Of a stretch of 64,000 bases of DNA, positions 33,073 through 46,500 are shown in pieces. Source of the stretch: Gloeophyllum trabeum ATCC 11539. Taxonomy: Eukaryota; Basidiomycota; Agaricomycetes; Gloeophyllales; Gloeophyllaceae. The notes under the pieces were generated by a model, which ran no database searches, had not been told where the DNA came from, and was given only the letters and a program-made list of their open reading frames with translations. How positions within the stretch are numbered: the first letter of the stretch is position 1; the number at the start of each line of letters is the position of its first letter. The stretch spans positions 1,399,177 through 1,463,176 of the forward strand of contig NW_006920418.1 of the NCBI RefSeq assembly GCF_000344685.1, in the 5' to 3' direction. Both the position numbers and the translations under genes were made by a program.

Positions 33073-36000
33073 TCATGATGTTACTGATGGAGCCTTTGAG
33101 GGGACAGAACTCGATAGCCCCGTCCTAATGCGAAGAATATCCTGTCGTGATATTCCGGCCTCGTCGCAGAGCGATCGGAAAATAGAGTGCTCTTGGTCAA
33201 ATAGATTCAGAGGGGTATCGAATTCTGCCGTCTTTCCCGAGTCCATCACCAAAATACGGTCATAATACACTGCAGAAAGCTATCAGAGGAGACATAGAGG
33301 AGCACCAGCATGCACACGCTTACCTATTGTGTTCAGTCGGTGTGCAATGCACAACAGGGTCGAAGTTGAAAATTCGGTCTGGATTGTCCTCTGGATCTTC
33401 GCATCAGTCTCTACGTCGACACTGCTTGTAGCTTCATCCTGAACAGAGATGTAAGCCCAAAGATGGAAGCAGACAGTCACGCCACCCACCAGGACAATGA
33501 TTCGACTATTCTTCACGAGCGCCCGGCAAAGAGCCAGGAGCTGTTTCTCTCCTGCACTAAAGTTGCTACCTATTTTGCCCAGTCGACACCAAAACCAATG
33601 CTCTTGAGGGTGCAGACGCACCTTCATCATTCACCGGAGAATCCAGACTAAACTTAGCCTCAGCAGCGGGATCTGATGACCCGTCTTGCGGTAGAAGCCA
33701 GGCTCGCCGTAGAGCAGATATCAATTCCGCATCTGTACGAGTGTTTTCTGGGTCCCTATAGGCACATGGTTAGGGCGCAAGGTACCCAGCGAAAAGGTCC
33801 GAGGCTCTCACAGGTTCTCCCTCAAAGTTCCCAAGAACAGTGTGCAGTCTTGCGGAACCAGAGCAAGGCGGGACCGTAACGTAGCCAGACCAATCTCGCG
33901 GATGTTACGGCCGTCAATCTCTATTTTCCCGCCCTGTAGCTCGACCATCCTGGGACAACGAGGTCAGAAAGCCGTGGACGCTGTAGACAATCACGCTTAC
34001 CTGAACAGAGCCTGGAGCAGCGAACTTTTTCCTGGAGTTGGGTGAATTAGGTTGCATGACCTGAAAGCAAGAGGAACCACCAAGTTTACCTGCGCCAGTT
34101 CTGCCAACAATCCCAATCTGTAAGCCGACGAAACAATCGGTAAGCACGGATCTGAGGTACGGGTGACAGTGGCGGACCAACCTTCTCTCCTGGCTCGACG
34201 TCAAAGCTGATATCTTTGAGCACAAGAGGCAGTCCCGGTCGATAAGATAACTCCACATTCTTGAACGATACTGCCCCCTTCTCAGGCCAAGTTGGAGGCG
34301 GGTCATTGGGTGTCTGGGTCTCGCCTTCTGGTGGCAGCTCAGTGTAAACTAAGATACGTTCTACGGCGTTCATGTTCTGCTCGTTCTGAGCATAGGTTGA
34401 TACCATCTGCGCTGGTGGAATTTAAGAATGAGGTCGCGGTCAGACCATTGGCCCAAACTGCTATACGTACACAGCGTCTGAGTAACTGGATTTTCCATAA
34501 GCGGGAATCACTGGCTTGCAAAGGACGAACGCTTACTGGCGAGGGAATAAGACAATACCACTCCAGTCTTGGAGGGATCGACGGTGTTTCTGAATCCAGC
34601 TGCGAAGAGGCCAATTCCCAGAATTAAGATATTCCCGAAAAAGTCCAGACGGACGCCCAGCCACCGCTGGATGGCCACCGTCATGTAATAAGCTCGATTC
34701 TCCAAGTCGAGGCCGTCGTCTGCGCTTTTAACGAAGCGGTCCTGCAGGACTTGAGAAAGCCATAGGATTGCACGGTCGTGGACCACTCACCTGTACTCTA
34801 TATGCCCGCACCGTTGATATGCCGGTCAACGATTCTGCAACTCATGAGTGATAGGAACACAGACAGATGTCTCGATCAGCGCACCATTGTACGAAGCGTA
34901 GAGAGCCGATCGCATTAGTGAGTCTAGCCGCTTGGTTTCAACAGACGTCCTGCGGTAGTATACCGCCGCGATATAGTACAGAATACTCAGGGGTACGAAA
35001 ATTATGCCGAGGTATGGGAAGGTGTAAAACACAAGCACCACCGTCCCAATTACATTGGAAAATGTTATCAAAAACTGCATTCACAGTGAGACGTCATGAA
35101 GATTGAATTTCAGGACCACTGGCCTTACCTGCGTTGCGGTCATGGCTACTTCGGTATCTACCGTGTCCTGATCTTTGGACAAACGGGATATGATTCTTCC
35201 TGAACGGATGCGTCAGATCTTACGCTTGGCAAGAGCATCCGACGCCTCGCTCACCCATTGGAGTGGTGTCGAAAAACGAGACAGGAGAGCCCAAAACAGC
35301 CCTGAGTGCTGCTTTGAACATGCCCAGACCAGCGGACAACGCTGCCAAACTGCCTGGATCGTCAGCACCCAAACCTGGCACCCCACGCACCCGGCTTACC
35401 TTAGAGAGACACTCATGCCGAACGTGAAGATCGCTTGCGCAATTCCCAGGGCGGCATAAACGCCCATGTATGAGCCTTGGGTGAACCCGTGTATACTCTG
35501 CGCCGTCCAGAAACCCAGGAAGAGGTTGTTCGAAACTATATGGAGGGTGAATAACGCCGATGGAGTTCAGCATGGGCGTCTCTTACCAGAAGCGCCCTGC
35601 ATTAACACGAGCATAGCTAAGATAAAGGGGGCCCAAATCAAGCCACCGGCGTAGCGTAGGTATTTGGTATAAGTGGTGAGTGTCACCGCGCCAGTTTGCC
35701 TTTCCTCCTCCTGCATCAGAGCCGCTTGGGATGCGTCGCTCTTGGCTTTAACGGTGGACTTCTGGTAAATGTCTTTCTTCACCGTTTCGCCTTCTGCCGC
35801 TTCAGCATGCTCTGCATTCTGATTGCCGTACTCGTCCATAAGGTGAGAGAAGACGTCGCCGTCTGCCATCAGATCCTAGTGTTAAGGATGTTGCCTCTCA
35901 ATATGTGTCGCAAGATTTTAAGGGAGCATCATACCTTGAACGTCCCCTGCTCTCGGATAACGCCATTGTCCATGACGTAGATGTAGTCGGTCTTGTCGAG

Positions 36001-39000
36001 AACGTGCAGCGCGTGGGTAACAAGTACACGCGTGGTGTTAGCCAAAGGTCCGTTGAGGAGGCAGTTGTCGAGGATGGACTTCCCGACCCAGGCATCCACG
36101 GCACTGAGGGAGTCATCCAAAAGTACGATATCTGTCTGCGCATAAGCAGCGCGGGCAAGCGAGACCCGAGCCTGGCGAAACAACGGTGAGTCTGTAGTAG
36201 ACACGATGGCTGTAGGTCTTCATACCTTTTGTCCACCTACACAAGGGATATCAGCTTATGCTCCGCCCATAAAGGGCACAGACTCACCGCTCAGATTGAT
36301 CCCTTTCTCACCGATCTCAGTGTGCTCCCTGTGCGGCAGCAGGTCCAGATCATGCTCCAAACAGCATGCCTTCACGACCTCACGAAACCTGCCGAACAAT
36401 TATTTCACTGGCCACAAAGTACCGTGACGGGACTTACCTCTCCTCATCGTACTCTTGTCCAAAGAGGATATTCTCCTTCAAGGTAGCGTTCATGATCCAA
36501 GGCGTCTGCGGGACATAGGCCACCGATCCACCGAAAAGAACCTGTGAACGTGCCGGCCATGGACGATGAGTAGGTAATAGGCTCGAATTGGGAAGTTCCG
36601 CACCTCTCCATTTGTTTTCCTCATTTCACCAACCATAGCCTGCAAGAGCGAACTCTACTCATAGTGGATTGGTGAAATCGTCAGCTCCAAAACCTTGGCA
36701 GAGGAAATGCTAACCTTCCCAGACCCAACGGTGCCAACAATCGCCACGAAGCTTCCCTTCGGTATCTTCAGATCTACATCCCGGAGCTCGAACGGCTTCT
36801 CGTCCTCTTTCTTCTTCTCCTCATTCTTCCCTTCCTCACCTGTAGCAGTCGTCGGCAACACCTCCTTGTTCTTTTTCTTTTCTTTCTTGTTCTTTTCCTT
36901 CTTCTCCTTCCCGCCCTTACCCTTACCCTTACCCAACCCGGCCCCGAACTTCCCATCCTTCCCCGCTAGGGACGCCGCGACCTCCCACGCGAAGCTGCCC
37001 TTCACCCGCACAGCGTCCTTGCTCCCCTCGTCGACCGCGTACGGGTCCTCGAGCTCCTCGGCGGTGAGGAACGTCCCGATCCGCCCGAGCGCGACGACCG
37101 CGTCTGCCGTGCCTGCAAACACGAGCGGCAAGAAGGCCAGCGGCGTGCGGATGATCTGGGATAGCAGGACGTTAGCTGCGGTAGCGACGATGAAAAGCGC
37201 GAGAACTAGAGACGTACGTTGAACAGCTGCAGCGCGGAGAATATGATCGCCACATTGAGCGAGTGTCCGCTCAACGCGTACGTGATCTACCAAAATTCGC
37301 GTAGTTAGCCACCCGTAATGCCATCCCCGACATTACAGACCACTCACAAAAGACAGGATCGCAGCGAGGATCGGCGTGAACACCATATTCGCGATCATCA
37401 CCGCGCGCGCGACCGCGACCTTGCGGATCGTCCGGACCTCCGCCGTGCGCAGCTCGCCGAGCTGGTGCGCGTAGAACGCCTCCCACGCGTAGAACTTGAT
37501 CAGCCGGATGCCCTGCAGGACCTACTTCCCGAGTCAGTGCTCAATGCTAATGTGGATGCGGTGGGGGGGGGGGGGGCGACAAACCTCGTTAGTGAGCCGC
37601 ACGCGCTTGTCGGTGATCTTGACGCCCTTCTTGCGCTGCTTGAACATGATCGTGACGAATATGGCGTTGAGGGGGATGCTGAAGATCAGGACCTGTGTAC
37701 ATGCCCGATCGCGGGGTCAAGTTATGTACTTGGAGTTGGTACTGGAGTGACCTACGCCCAGCCCGACTAGGGCGGAATAGCCGAGCTAAATGGGACAGAA
37801 GACGTTAATACCAGTGCTAGCTCGAATGAGGTATCACTCACCGTGCCAATTAACAAGCCGATCCCTATGGCGAGCTAAATTGACGGGCATTATTCAGACG
37901 TGTCTCAATGAGAGCCAGTTGAATTATACCTGTATAGGAGACGTCCAGAGTCTACCAACAGCGTTAACACCTACGGCTCGGTACAAAACGAAAGTACGCT
38001 TACACATGTGCCATGCTCCCGACGCGGTCGAGCCGCGTCGTGTCAGTGCTGATCATGGTGGTGATCTGCCCGACGCTGTGCTGCGTGCGTGCGCGGCCGG
38101 AAAGGCGCAGAGACTTGCGGAAAATCAGGCCAATAGTCTGTGAGAACAATAGGGGTCCGCTCAGTTCTCGGAATGTTAAATAGGCGCATATAATCACTTA
38201 CCGCTGTCCGGACGAGGACACCAGTAGTCATCGTGCGTATATAGTAGTGGTTCGACATCTGGCAAAGCCAACGGGGTTACTATGGCTCGCGATGGTGAAG
38301 TCAATATCCGAGTACTCCTTACCAAACTGCTCGCTTCCTGCATGACAAAAATCGCGACGGCGAGCCCCATGCCGTACCCGATCCCGCGGACATGGTCCAG
38401 CCCGTATGCCGCGCGTTCGGCGGGAGGAATGTGGTATGCGGCGTACGCATCGGCGAGGTACGCGAGCAGGAGCTTCGTGACGAGGGGGGTGGTCGTGTTG
38501 AGGGTATCTGTGGTGGGGAGATGTGAGTAATGAGGCAAACGAGATCGGCGCGTGATCTGGGGACGCACCGGAGAAGAGCTTGAGGATACCGCCGCTCCAA
38601 AAGCGCCAGAAGAACGTCGTGTTGAGGGCTTTGAGGAGGCTCTGGTCGTATTTCTTCTCCTTTCCCTTCCCTTTCGCACCGCGTTTGCCTGTCGCCTTTT
38701 TATCCCGGGATTCCTCTTCGCCTTCCTTTACCTCCCCCTTCTCCACATCCTTCTCAGGGTCGGTTAGGGACGTCTCCTTTGCCAACCCGGTGTCATTTGC
38801 ATCAGTGGTAGATTTTGCAGGCCGGATGTGTGGGGGACGTTTCTCGGGAGCACATCGGGCATAGAAGTTGACTTCCAGCTCCTTGGACAAGTTGGCGGTG
38901 AGTTTATCATCGGGCAACTGCCATAAATCTACATTCCGCAAGAATGTTTCATATCCAAACGCGACGGACCACGCAGTCGTGAATACGCACCCTCCTTCTG

Positions 39001-39213
39001 CAGCGGCCTTGTGAATCCAACGGAAAGCAAGGGGGTCAACCACTCGAACGTGAGCTTGGATAGCAGGCTGCGCCAAGAAGGAGTGAGCGATCGCCAAGAA
39101 GGGCATGGCGAGGCGGAAGCATTGGACGTCACTTACGGGGCACGTTCTTCTGGGCATACCGTCTGGCCTCCGAACGCAGGCGGCTTCGGTGGCGGGTGCC
39201 ATGGATTATGCAT
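33073..39213 (-). CDS. ABCC/MRP-type full ABC transporter (YOR1-like)
   Basis: Membrane exporter of the TMD1-NBD1-TMD2-NBD2 type; fungal YOR1 relatives export organic anions and drugs at the plasma membrane. Start [20 protein letters not shown] joins exon 2 ([20 protein letters not shown]) in frame; the ATG at 39202 gives the wrong frame after splicing. A long Lys/Glu-rich linker lies near 38.6-38.8 kb. NBD1: Walker A GTVGSGK, signature LSGGQK, Walker [16 protein letters not shown]2: Walker A GRTGAGKS, signature replaced by FSAGEKQ, Walker [15 protein letters not shown] across an intron. An unusual run rich in KKEK/KKNK (about 36.85-36.93 kb) sits inside NBD1 before the Walker A. More than fifteen short introns. 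The 3' end converges on the nitrate reductase, 138 bp apart. Substrate unknown. Confidence 0.88.
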
Positions 39214-40087
39214 GATTAAAGATGCAAATCAACGCCGACGGACAAGAGTTATAACAGCTCTTGTTTCTGCGCCAAAGAGCTCCGACGGATGGCTCCAGCG
39301 AACAAGAAACCGACGGGTGAGTCAGAGCCAGCGGGAGTAAGCCGGTGAATAAAAGGGACTTCGGCTGGGATGTCGCAGCAACGCATTACGCACGCTGCCG
39401 GCGAGCAGCCACGTATGGACTGAATTGTCGCCACCGCAAAAGCTCCGCATGCAGTCTCATGCACGGCTCGGACAGAATGCATCCTGGATGCTGTGCTGCC
39501 TTGACTCACAATCTCAGATCCAGCCAATCAGAGGTCGTGGATTTCTTGATACGGCAACGTGAGAAATGACCGGAAGTACCGGCGGCGCTTACGCGTCCGG
39601 GCACAGTCAAGGACAGACATCAGGCCACATCTGCGTAGGCCGGGTCATACATGAGCTTGTTACCTGTCCAAGCGGCAGCAACTTGCAATACAGTCGTTCA
39701 GAAAGTCTATTTGCATCATCGTCCAGGCCTAAACGCTTCCTGTGATCACAGAATGACGAGCATATGGTCGCCTGGATACCACATCCACAGTCCACGCATA
39801 ACATCGGACTATGCAAAATCGGCTCGTTCAATTATTCGAATGGTCTGACTTTTGGAGAGCCCGCGAACCCACAGTATGTAAATACCGAGACCATTGGCAT
39901 GAACTTCGCCCGTAGTCTGCGCGACAGTTTTCCGCGAGAACCGCGACGCAGAGAGTAGATGCAGCCCCTACCGAAACCATCAGAGCTGCTGCAAAGGGTC
40001 GCGGCCTGAATTCGCGTGAAGCCACCATCACCCGTATTTGGCAATGGCACTGCCATAAATGGTAATCAAATGTCGGTAGATCGACAA
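39214..40087. other. intergenic between ABC transporter start and AP-3 beta end
   Basis: About 870 bp without a recognisable gene; holds the ABC transporter promoter on the right of its start and the 3' flank of the adaptin gene. Confidence 0.4.
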
Positions 40088-43000
40088 CTACCAGTGAGCC
40101 TGTCCCGAATCCTCCAGCCCCGCCGTAAACAGTCTTGACCTCTCGCCTGCTCCATCCTCGCTTTCAGTTTCGCTCCCTTCTTCTTCTTCATCATCCTCCG
40201 CTCCCTCTTCTGCGCTTTCTCCGGGCTCTTCCGCTTGCCCCACTTCCTCCCCATTCTCTTCTTCTTCCTCCCCGCTCTCCTCTTCGTTATCCTCCTCCTC
40301 CTCGTTCTCATCTCCGTCATCATCTTCCTCCTCCTCGTCTTCCGCATAAAACTTCTCCAAGTCATCCAAATCCACAAACCTCCCGCCCCCCGTCTTCGGC
40401 ATCGACCCAGCCGGCGACGCACCCCCCGTCGGCGTCAGCACCACCGGCGACGCCGCCACGCTCCTCGCAGCACTGCTCGAGATGTGCGGCACCGCCGGCG
40501 CCTGCGGCATGTCGTCCTCCGTGTCCCGCAGGGACGGCTCCGTGCCCTGCTCGAGCCAGTCAGGGAGGAGCGTGTCGGACAGCGAGGATCTGTTCGTGAT
40601 GGCCGAGAGCGTCCCGATGGGTGTCGAGTCATCGACTTTAGTAGAGAATGTGAGCTCGGTTGGAGAATAGTGCATGGAGGATACGCACCCCCGGCGAAAT
40701 CACCTTCTTGCCCGACCTCCTTCCCCTCGAACAGGACAAGCCTGACTTGCTCCCTCCTCAACACGACCCCTCCTCTATCCTCCATAACATCTCCCTCTTC
40801 ACCTACCCCATTCCTTAGCACCAGACCTGTAAGTACACCAACTGAACCCTGCGACTCACCAGCACCCTTCATCAAACCCGGCACCACCCCTCCCAGGAGC
40901 GCCGAGAGCATCCTCGCGCGGTCCCGCACATCGAAGTTCATATCGTACCTCGCCAGCGAGAACACGTACTGCGCGAGCATCTTCAACGTCGCGTGTGCGG
41001 GGCACAGCACGAGCAGCTTGCTCGCCAGCGTCAGCGTCTGCAGCTTCACCAACGGCGACTACGAGAATCCAGCCGCGCGATCAGCGCCAGACTAGCGACC
41101 TAGACTACTGCTCACCTCGCCCACGAATCCCTTCACTGCCTTCCTCAACACGTCCGGCGCCCACCGCGCGATCCCCTCCAGCCCATCTCCCTCCCCCTTC
41201 TGACTATCGTCCGCAGCATACTGGCCCACTAGCCAGATCACACACGCACGGGCCTGTGGATGCTTGATATCGTCTATCCGGTATGCTAACGTGCTAATGA
41301 TGGAATTCGACGCAGTACCGATGGTGAACGCGGGGAATTTGGATTGTGACTGCGATTGCACGAGAGATTTGAGGACCAGGACAGCTGTGGACACTTGGAC
41401 GTCTGGTGGGGTGCGTGAGTTGGTGCAAATAGAGAGTAGTCAGGGCGCGTACCGTGTTTAGAGCGGATGAAGTTCAGGAGCGCAGTTAGACATTGCTGCG
41501 TGCAGTCCGGCTCCAACCTTGCCACCCTCCCTATAGCCCGTATTGAATGACCGACAAGCGTATCGTCCGTGTCGTTCGCATAATCCTATAGCCACGCTCA
41601 GCGACCGGTGGGACGCAGTACATGGAGCAAGAGCTCACGATAAACTCGCGCAGAAGGGCCTGGTGGTTCTCATGATTCAGGATGGTGAGTAGGACTTTGG
41701 CCTTTAGCTCTTTCGCCTGGGCGATATCGTCAGAACGGACAAGAAACCGCGGATAATAGGCAGAGAAAAGCCTCTGTCGAACAATGCTTCAATATAGGCT
41801 CCCTGGGTGGATAAGCTGCGACGTACGGGGGCGCGACGCGCGATGACGAGGATATAGACCAGGACCACCCGCTCGACCTCCTTGGAAACCGTTAGCAGGC
41901 GTAACAGCGGCTGAACTATCGTGGAAAGGGAGGAGGACGACGGGGATGGGGAGAGATAGTAGAACACTCGCGTTACTGCGAGTACCACCTGTGACACGGT
42001 TAGGTAACGACACGCGTGGCCAGGATAAATCGCATACAGCAGGGTTGCGCGAATGAAGCAGCGGCTCTGAACAAGCGATGAGAAGCTGGAGGTCTGGATC
42101 GACATCGACTGACTCCTCTCCCGTCTCATTTCCGCTCTTGTCGAGGGTCTTCATGATTGTGGGTCGAGCCAGCATGCTTCGAGCATAACTGATGAAACGA
42201 GGTCAGGATTACTTTGTCAAGAGCAGAGATCAAGAGGTGCCGCACCGGATGAGCAAGTTTGTCATCTCCACCTGACCCCATTCGTCCATATCTACTAGAG
42301 TGCGACATAGTCTCCTGTAATGAGGATGAAGGAGGTCCAGCCGTGTTGGGCAGACAGCTTGGAACGCTACAGCTGTAGCACCCAGCGATAGTGGGGAACG
42401 GTCACGCAGGAGGGTAGTAAGGACTTGGATTAGTGAGGGGAGGTGGGAAGCGTCGAGGCTATGACCATTTATAAACGGCGGTCCGTCAATAATGGCAATA
42501 CAACATACCTGTAGCACTTCGGTACCGCGAACGCCGCTGCCTTCCGTACATATGGGCTCACATCGCTTGCGCACTTCCGGATGCCCATGACAACTATGCC
42601 CCCAATCATGCCCACCTTGATGCCACTAAGCACGCGGAGAGCCATAGCTCTTATAAGAGGGTTGGGATCTGTCAGGTCCTTCTGGAAGGTGTTGATTGAG
42701 AGCAGAGCAAGGTCGGGCTCTTGGGAGGAATACCGCAGGAGGTAGATGTACACCAGCTTGCGGATTTCAAGGTTCTGCGTGGACACATTCTTCACAACAG
42801 AAGGGAAGTACTCTGGCACTGGGCGGCCCTTGGATATCATCTAGAACGCCATACCAGTCATTGCCGTAAATCGCGAGCGCTCCGCAGCGAACGTACGCAC
42901 GGCAACCAACCTCTTCATGGCGTCTAGCTTCTCCCTGTCACTGTTTGACTCTAGTTGTTTCCGTATGTTCTTCAGTTTATCCTCGGTACTGTCAAAGTAA

Positions 43001-43119
43001 GAAAGGCCCGGGGATTTCGCAATGGCGAGATCGCGAGTGTGCTCGGAGAACGTCTCCTGCAAGCGCATACCCAGTCGGGAGGCATTTTCGGTGATAGCAT
43101 TCAGATTAAGACCAGACAT
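40088..43119 (-). CDS. APL6: AP-3 adaptor complex beta subunit (Apl6)
   Basis: Large adaptin of AP-3, which sorts cargo from Golgi/endosome to the vacuole. Start MSGLNLNAITENASRLGMRL, followed by LSYFDSTEDKLKNIRKQLES and DREKLDAMKRLVA, then MISKGRPVPEYFPSVVKNVS and EIRKLVYIYLLRYSSQEPDL (adaptin-N repeat region), DPNPLIRAMALRVLSGIKV, DVSPYVRKAAAFAVPKCY, and further helical repeats to VFSLARYDMNFDVRDRARML. The C-terminus is an extremely Glu/Asp-rich hinge (about 40.1-40.35 kb) ending LFTAGLEDSGQAHW; a folded ear domain is not visible, as in other fungal AP-3 beta proteins as far as I recall. Around ten exons; no disruption noticed. Plus-strand Pro/Ser-rich frames here are shadows. Confidence 0.88.
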
Positions 43120-43500
43120 GGCCAGGACAGTGGAGACGAAGCTCCGGGGGGTGATCCAGGGTATCAGTGGGGAGAGTATACAGGTAATTACGCGGACCGG
43201 GACTAGGGCCACATTAAACCTAACCTTAACATTCAGCTTCTGACTAAGCGAGGTGTTGTGGAGGATGCCATTGGCTCCACGGCGTTTCTTATAGATCGGC
43301 AGTAAGACTGACTGACCACCCGGGTCGCATAGTGAATGAATACTAGTAATTCTGCAGGTGTCGTACAAACAGTAACAGGACGAAAGGAAAGAAAAGGATG
43401 ATACATGCACAGCGAGCACGACATCTGTTCCCTCTCATACAACGGCTCCTACAGGAATTTTGTAATACAGAGGCTTGCAGCAACAGCGTCAGAAAGGGTT

Positions 43501-46500
43501 CTAAGACTCGACTCGGAAGAAAAAACGTACCGTATTGAATACATGGTAGAAATGCCCCCTGATTGACTCGATCAACAGGCTGCCCGCACTTGGGTTGAAT
43601 TCCACATACCTTACACCGCCTTCCCTCTCATTCCCATAGTATTCCATAGGGAACCACTAGATGTTGTTAGTGAACAGGATCCTGATTAGGCGAGCATAAC
43701 TTACGTGATCCTCTGGGAGATCTTCCTTCCACGATCGAAGGTACCTTGCAATCTCACTATCGTCTGTGACTCCATGCCCGTATTTCGGAACGACAAATTG
43801 CCCGATCTGCAGCTCGGTGTCCGTAATAGTGCTACGTGATACTCGGGCGTACGCGGTACGATAGAGGCCTCTATAGAATATATATTCGCACCTGGGGGAG
43901 AGGGCTTGTGAAAAGCAAGAACAGATAATGTATGGAAGAACGTACCAGCGGTCCGAGTCAAGACTATCGATATCGTGCACCCTGCCGTCCGATACGAGGA
44001 TCTCATACGGATTCGCTGCAATGAGCAATGAGTGAGGTGATGGTGGCACGCATGCGGCATTTACTCACGACGTTGGGCATGAGGATGAGTCACGACGTAT
44101 CCAAGGAAGATCACTGGCTGCGGGTACGTTTTGGCCATTATTCGGGCGAGCTCCTGACTCTGTAGTTCCCGATCCAGTGGGTCCTCCTCTGCATGGAAGA
44201 GGATTAGGCAAGCAACGAGCGAGTGAAGTCTGTATTCGAACCTTGTCCATTATGCGCCACTACAACCGTCACAGGAGTCCCGTGCATATCTAGTACGGCT
44301 TCAATTGCCGGGGCTAGTTCACCGTGAGGCGATGGCAGCAGATGATGCGTGGAATTGATGATTGGGAACTGCATTGGAGATCGCCATGACGCCACCAAAT
44401 CATCGGGACGGATAGTTAACCCACCTTGGACAGTAGCACGGCCCCCCAGGTATGTTGGTTGGGACCAGGGCCTATGTCTACATACTTTTACCACATGTAA
44501 GCCCTACCGCGCAAGCACCGCGAGGCGAGGACTCACATAGCCCAGGTCTTCCGTGATGACTCGCGTTCTATATGCTCGTCAGCGTCATCACTCCTGTTTG
44601 GACTCTGTACCGACTTACAGATCGCGATTACCAAAGACGATGCGCTACAGAATATCAGGGCGCACTATGCCAACATGTGGTCATCGACTTACATGTAGAT
44701 CAGTCTCAAGGAGTCCCACAACGTCAAGCTCCATATCTCTATATAATAGCGCAGTCAGTGTCTTCGCGATCAGCAAAAAAGTACAGGAGACACGCCTTAT
44801 GAGATCTCTCATCCGCCTTTGGCTGTCCCGGCCTTCATTGTCAATACCAAAATGTACAGTCCATATTCCGGCCCGGACGATACGGGGACCAGGCCTATGA
44901 GGAGCTGGGCTTGACGTAGGATAGCGATACACGGTGACGAGAAGAGATGCCACAGATGCGAGAGCTAGGAAGCTGCGAATACAGAGAGCTGACGATCCAG
45001 GAAGCGAGGGGGAAATGTCGAGCGTGCTTCTCCTGGGCCAGCTGAAAGCAAAAGCAATAGCAGCCATTTGCGCGATGAGAACCCTACATACATAGTCAGA
45101 ACATCCGATGGCGGCAATCAGAAACGGATCCCTTACAAATCCGTGCGCTCCCTCAAATAGACGCCACCTGGGACAAACGCATAGGCAACAGTCCATACGT
45201 TGGCGAGGTCCAAGAGACAGACAACGAGCCAAGCCGTGAAGTACGTGCGCCCCACTTTGCCAGTCGAGGCCGCGCTGCTTATAACATGGGGGAAGACAGA
45301 CATGAGGAATATTGCGAGGTTCAACCCTCCGATATACCCAAACCAGTCCTTACAGCTGTACACCACGTATGCGCTGCCAGCGCCATATAAGAACCACAGA
45401 GGATGGGTTAGAAGGGCAGCAGCCTCAGCAGAAGAAGAGGAGGAGGAGAGTAGCACAGGTAGCAAAAGTCCCAGAGATTGTGCTAGAAGGGTGAGACAGC
45501 CATGCACGTTCGGGATGGGTCCTTTGATAGGGTATCCTGTCCAAGACCAGGCGATCAACGTACTGGATTCCGCCAGCAGCTGATGAACGGTGAACAGAAG
45601 GCCGCCGAGGGCTATTGACTGGGGCAGCCATGTCTTCGAAGACGAGATAGCAGCTCTGGGAACCGTCGCTGTGGCTCCAGCATTCCTGTTGTTATCGGAC
45701 CTGGTATATAGTTCATACAATGCGAGGAGAGCCAGCAGTATACCGGTCTTGTTATAACCACCGGATGCAGCGTCGACGAATGGCCAGACTGTCGAAAAAT
45801 TAGCAGAGCCAAATATAGGTTGGAGATGGCGATGACATTACCTGGGTTGTTGGAATGATTGGCATGCTTCGAAAAGGATGACAGGATGAGTCCGATGCCA
45901 GTAACTGGAATAGCACTTAGAAGAGATATCAACAAGATAGCACGAACTCTCTCACGAATTCCATTATACCACGAACGGTGGCCATCGGCCCAGTCAACTG
46001 CCTGCCTGATGCTAAGAGCCATGTTCGCAAAGGCGACGGCGAATAATCGTGAAAAGGGACTAGGTAGAGCATATGCGAGTAGGCCAACAAGCGACAGAGA
46101 ATGGAGCACCATCTTTCCATCGTGAGTCCGTGCCCAGGCACGGAACGGGGATATTCCAAGGAGGCCAGTAGCAAGTACCGAGATCAAAGCAATTTCATGA
46201 CCTGCAATGCTCAGTTCCCAGACAGAGAAGTAAAATAGCGTGGGTGCAAGGGATGTGTATATGGACCAGAACAAATATGCTATGATTTTGGGGCTAAGTT
46301 GCACGGTTATTGCAGGATATGATGTCGGTTGCTTACAAAGATAGACATCTGACAGGAAGGCAGCCACCAGTCGCCACTCCGTAGGGAGTGCGAGCCGTAG
46401 TCTCTTGTCTTCTATCACTGTTGACGCAGCATCAGGTGCAGTAGACTTCTCGTCAGCTTTAGGATTCGCTGATGATACTTGGGTATCTGACACGATCTGA

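Noticed and set aside
36695..37222. 175-codon plus-strand frame rich in Phe/Ser
   Set aside because: Antisense of the Lys/Glu-rich part of ABC transporter NBD1.
36240..38200. CRISPR-like or tandem array
   Set aside because: Spaced repeats here are splice sites and low-complexity codons; no regular repeat-spacer structure exists anywhere in the window.
39202..39204. ATG at 39202 as start of the ABC transporter
   Set aside because: That frame does not continue into exon 2 after splicing at the GTAAGT donor; the ATG at 39213 does.
40135..41095. Plus-strand frames rich in Leu/Pro/Ser
   Set aside because: Antisense of the Glu/Asp-rich hinge of the AP-3 beta gene.
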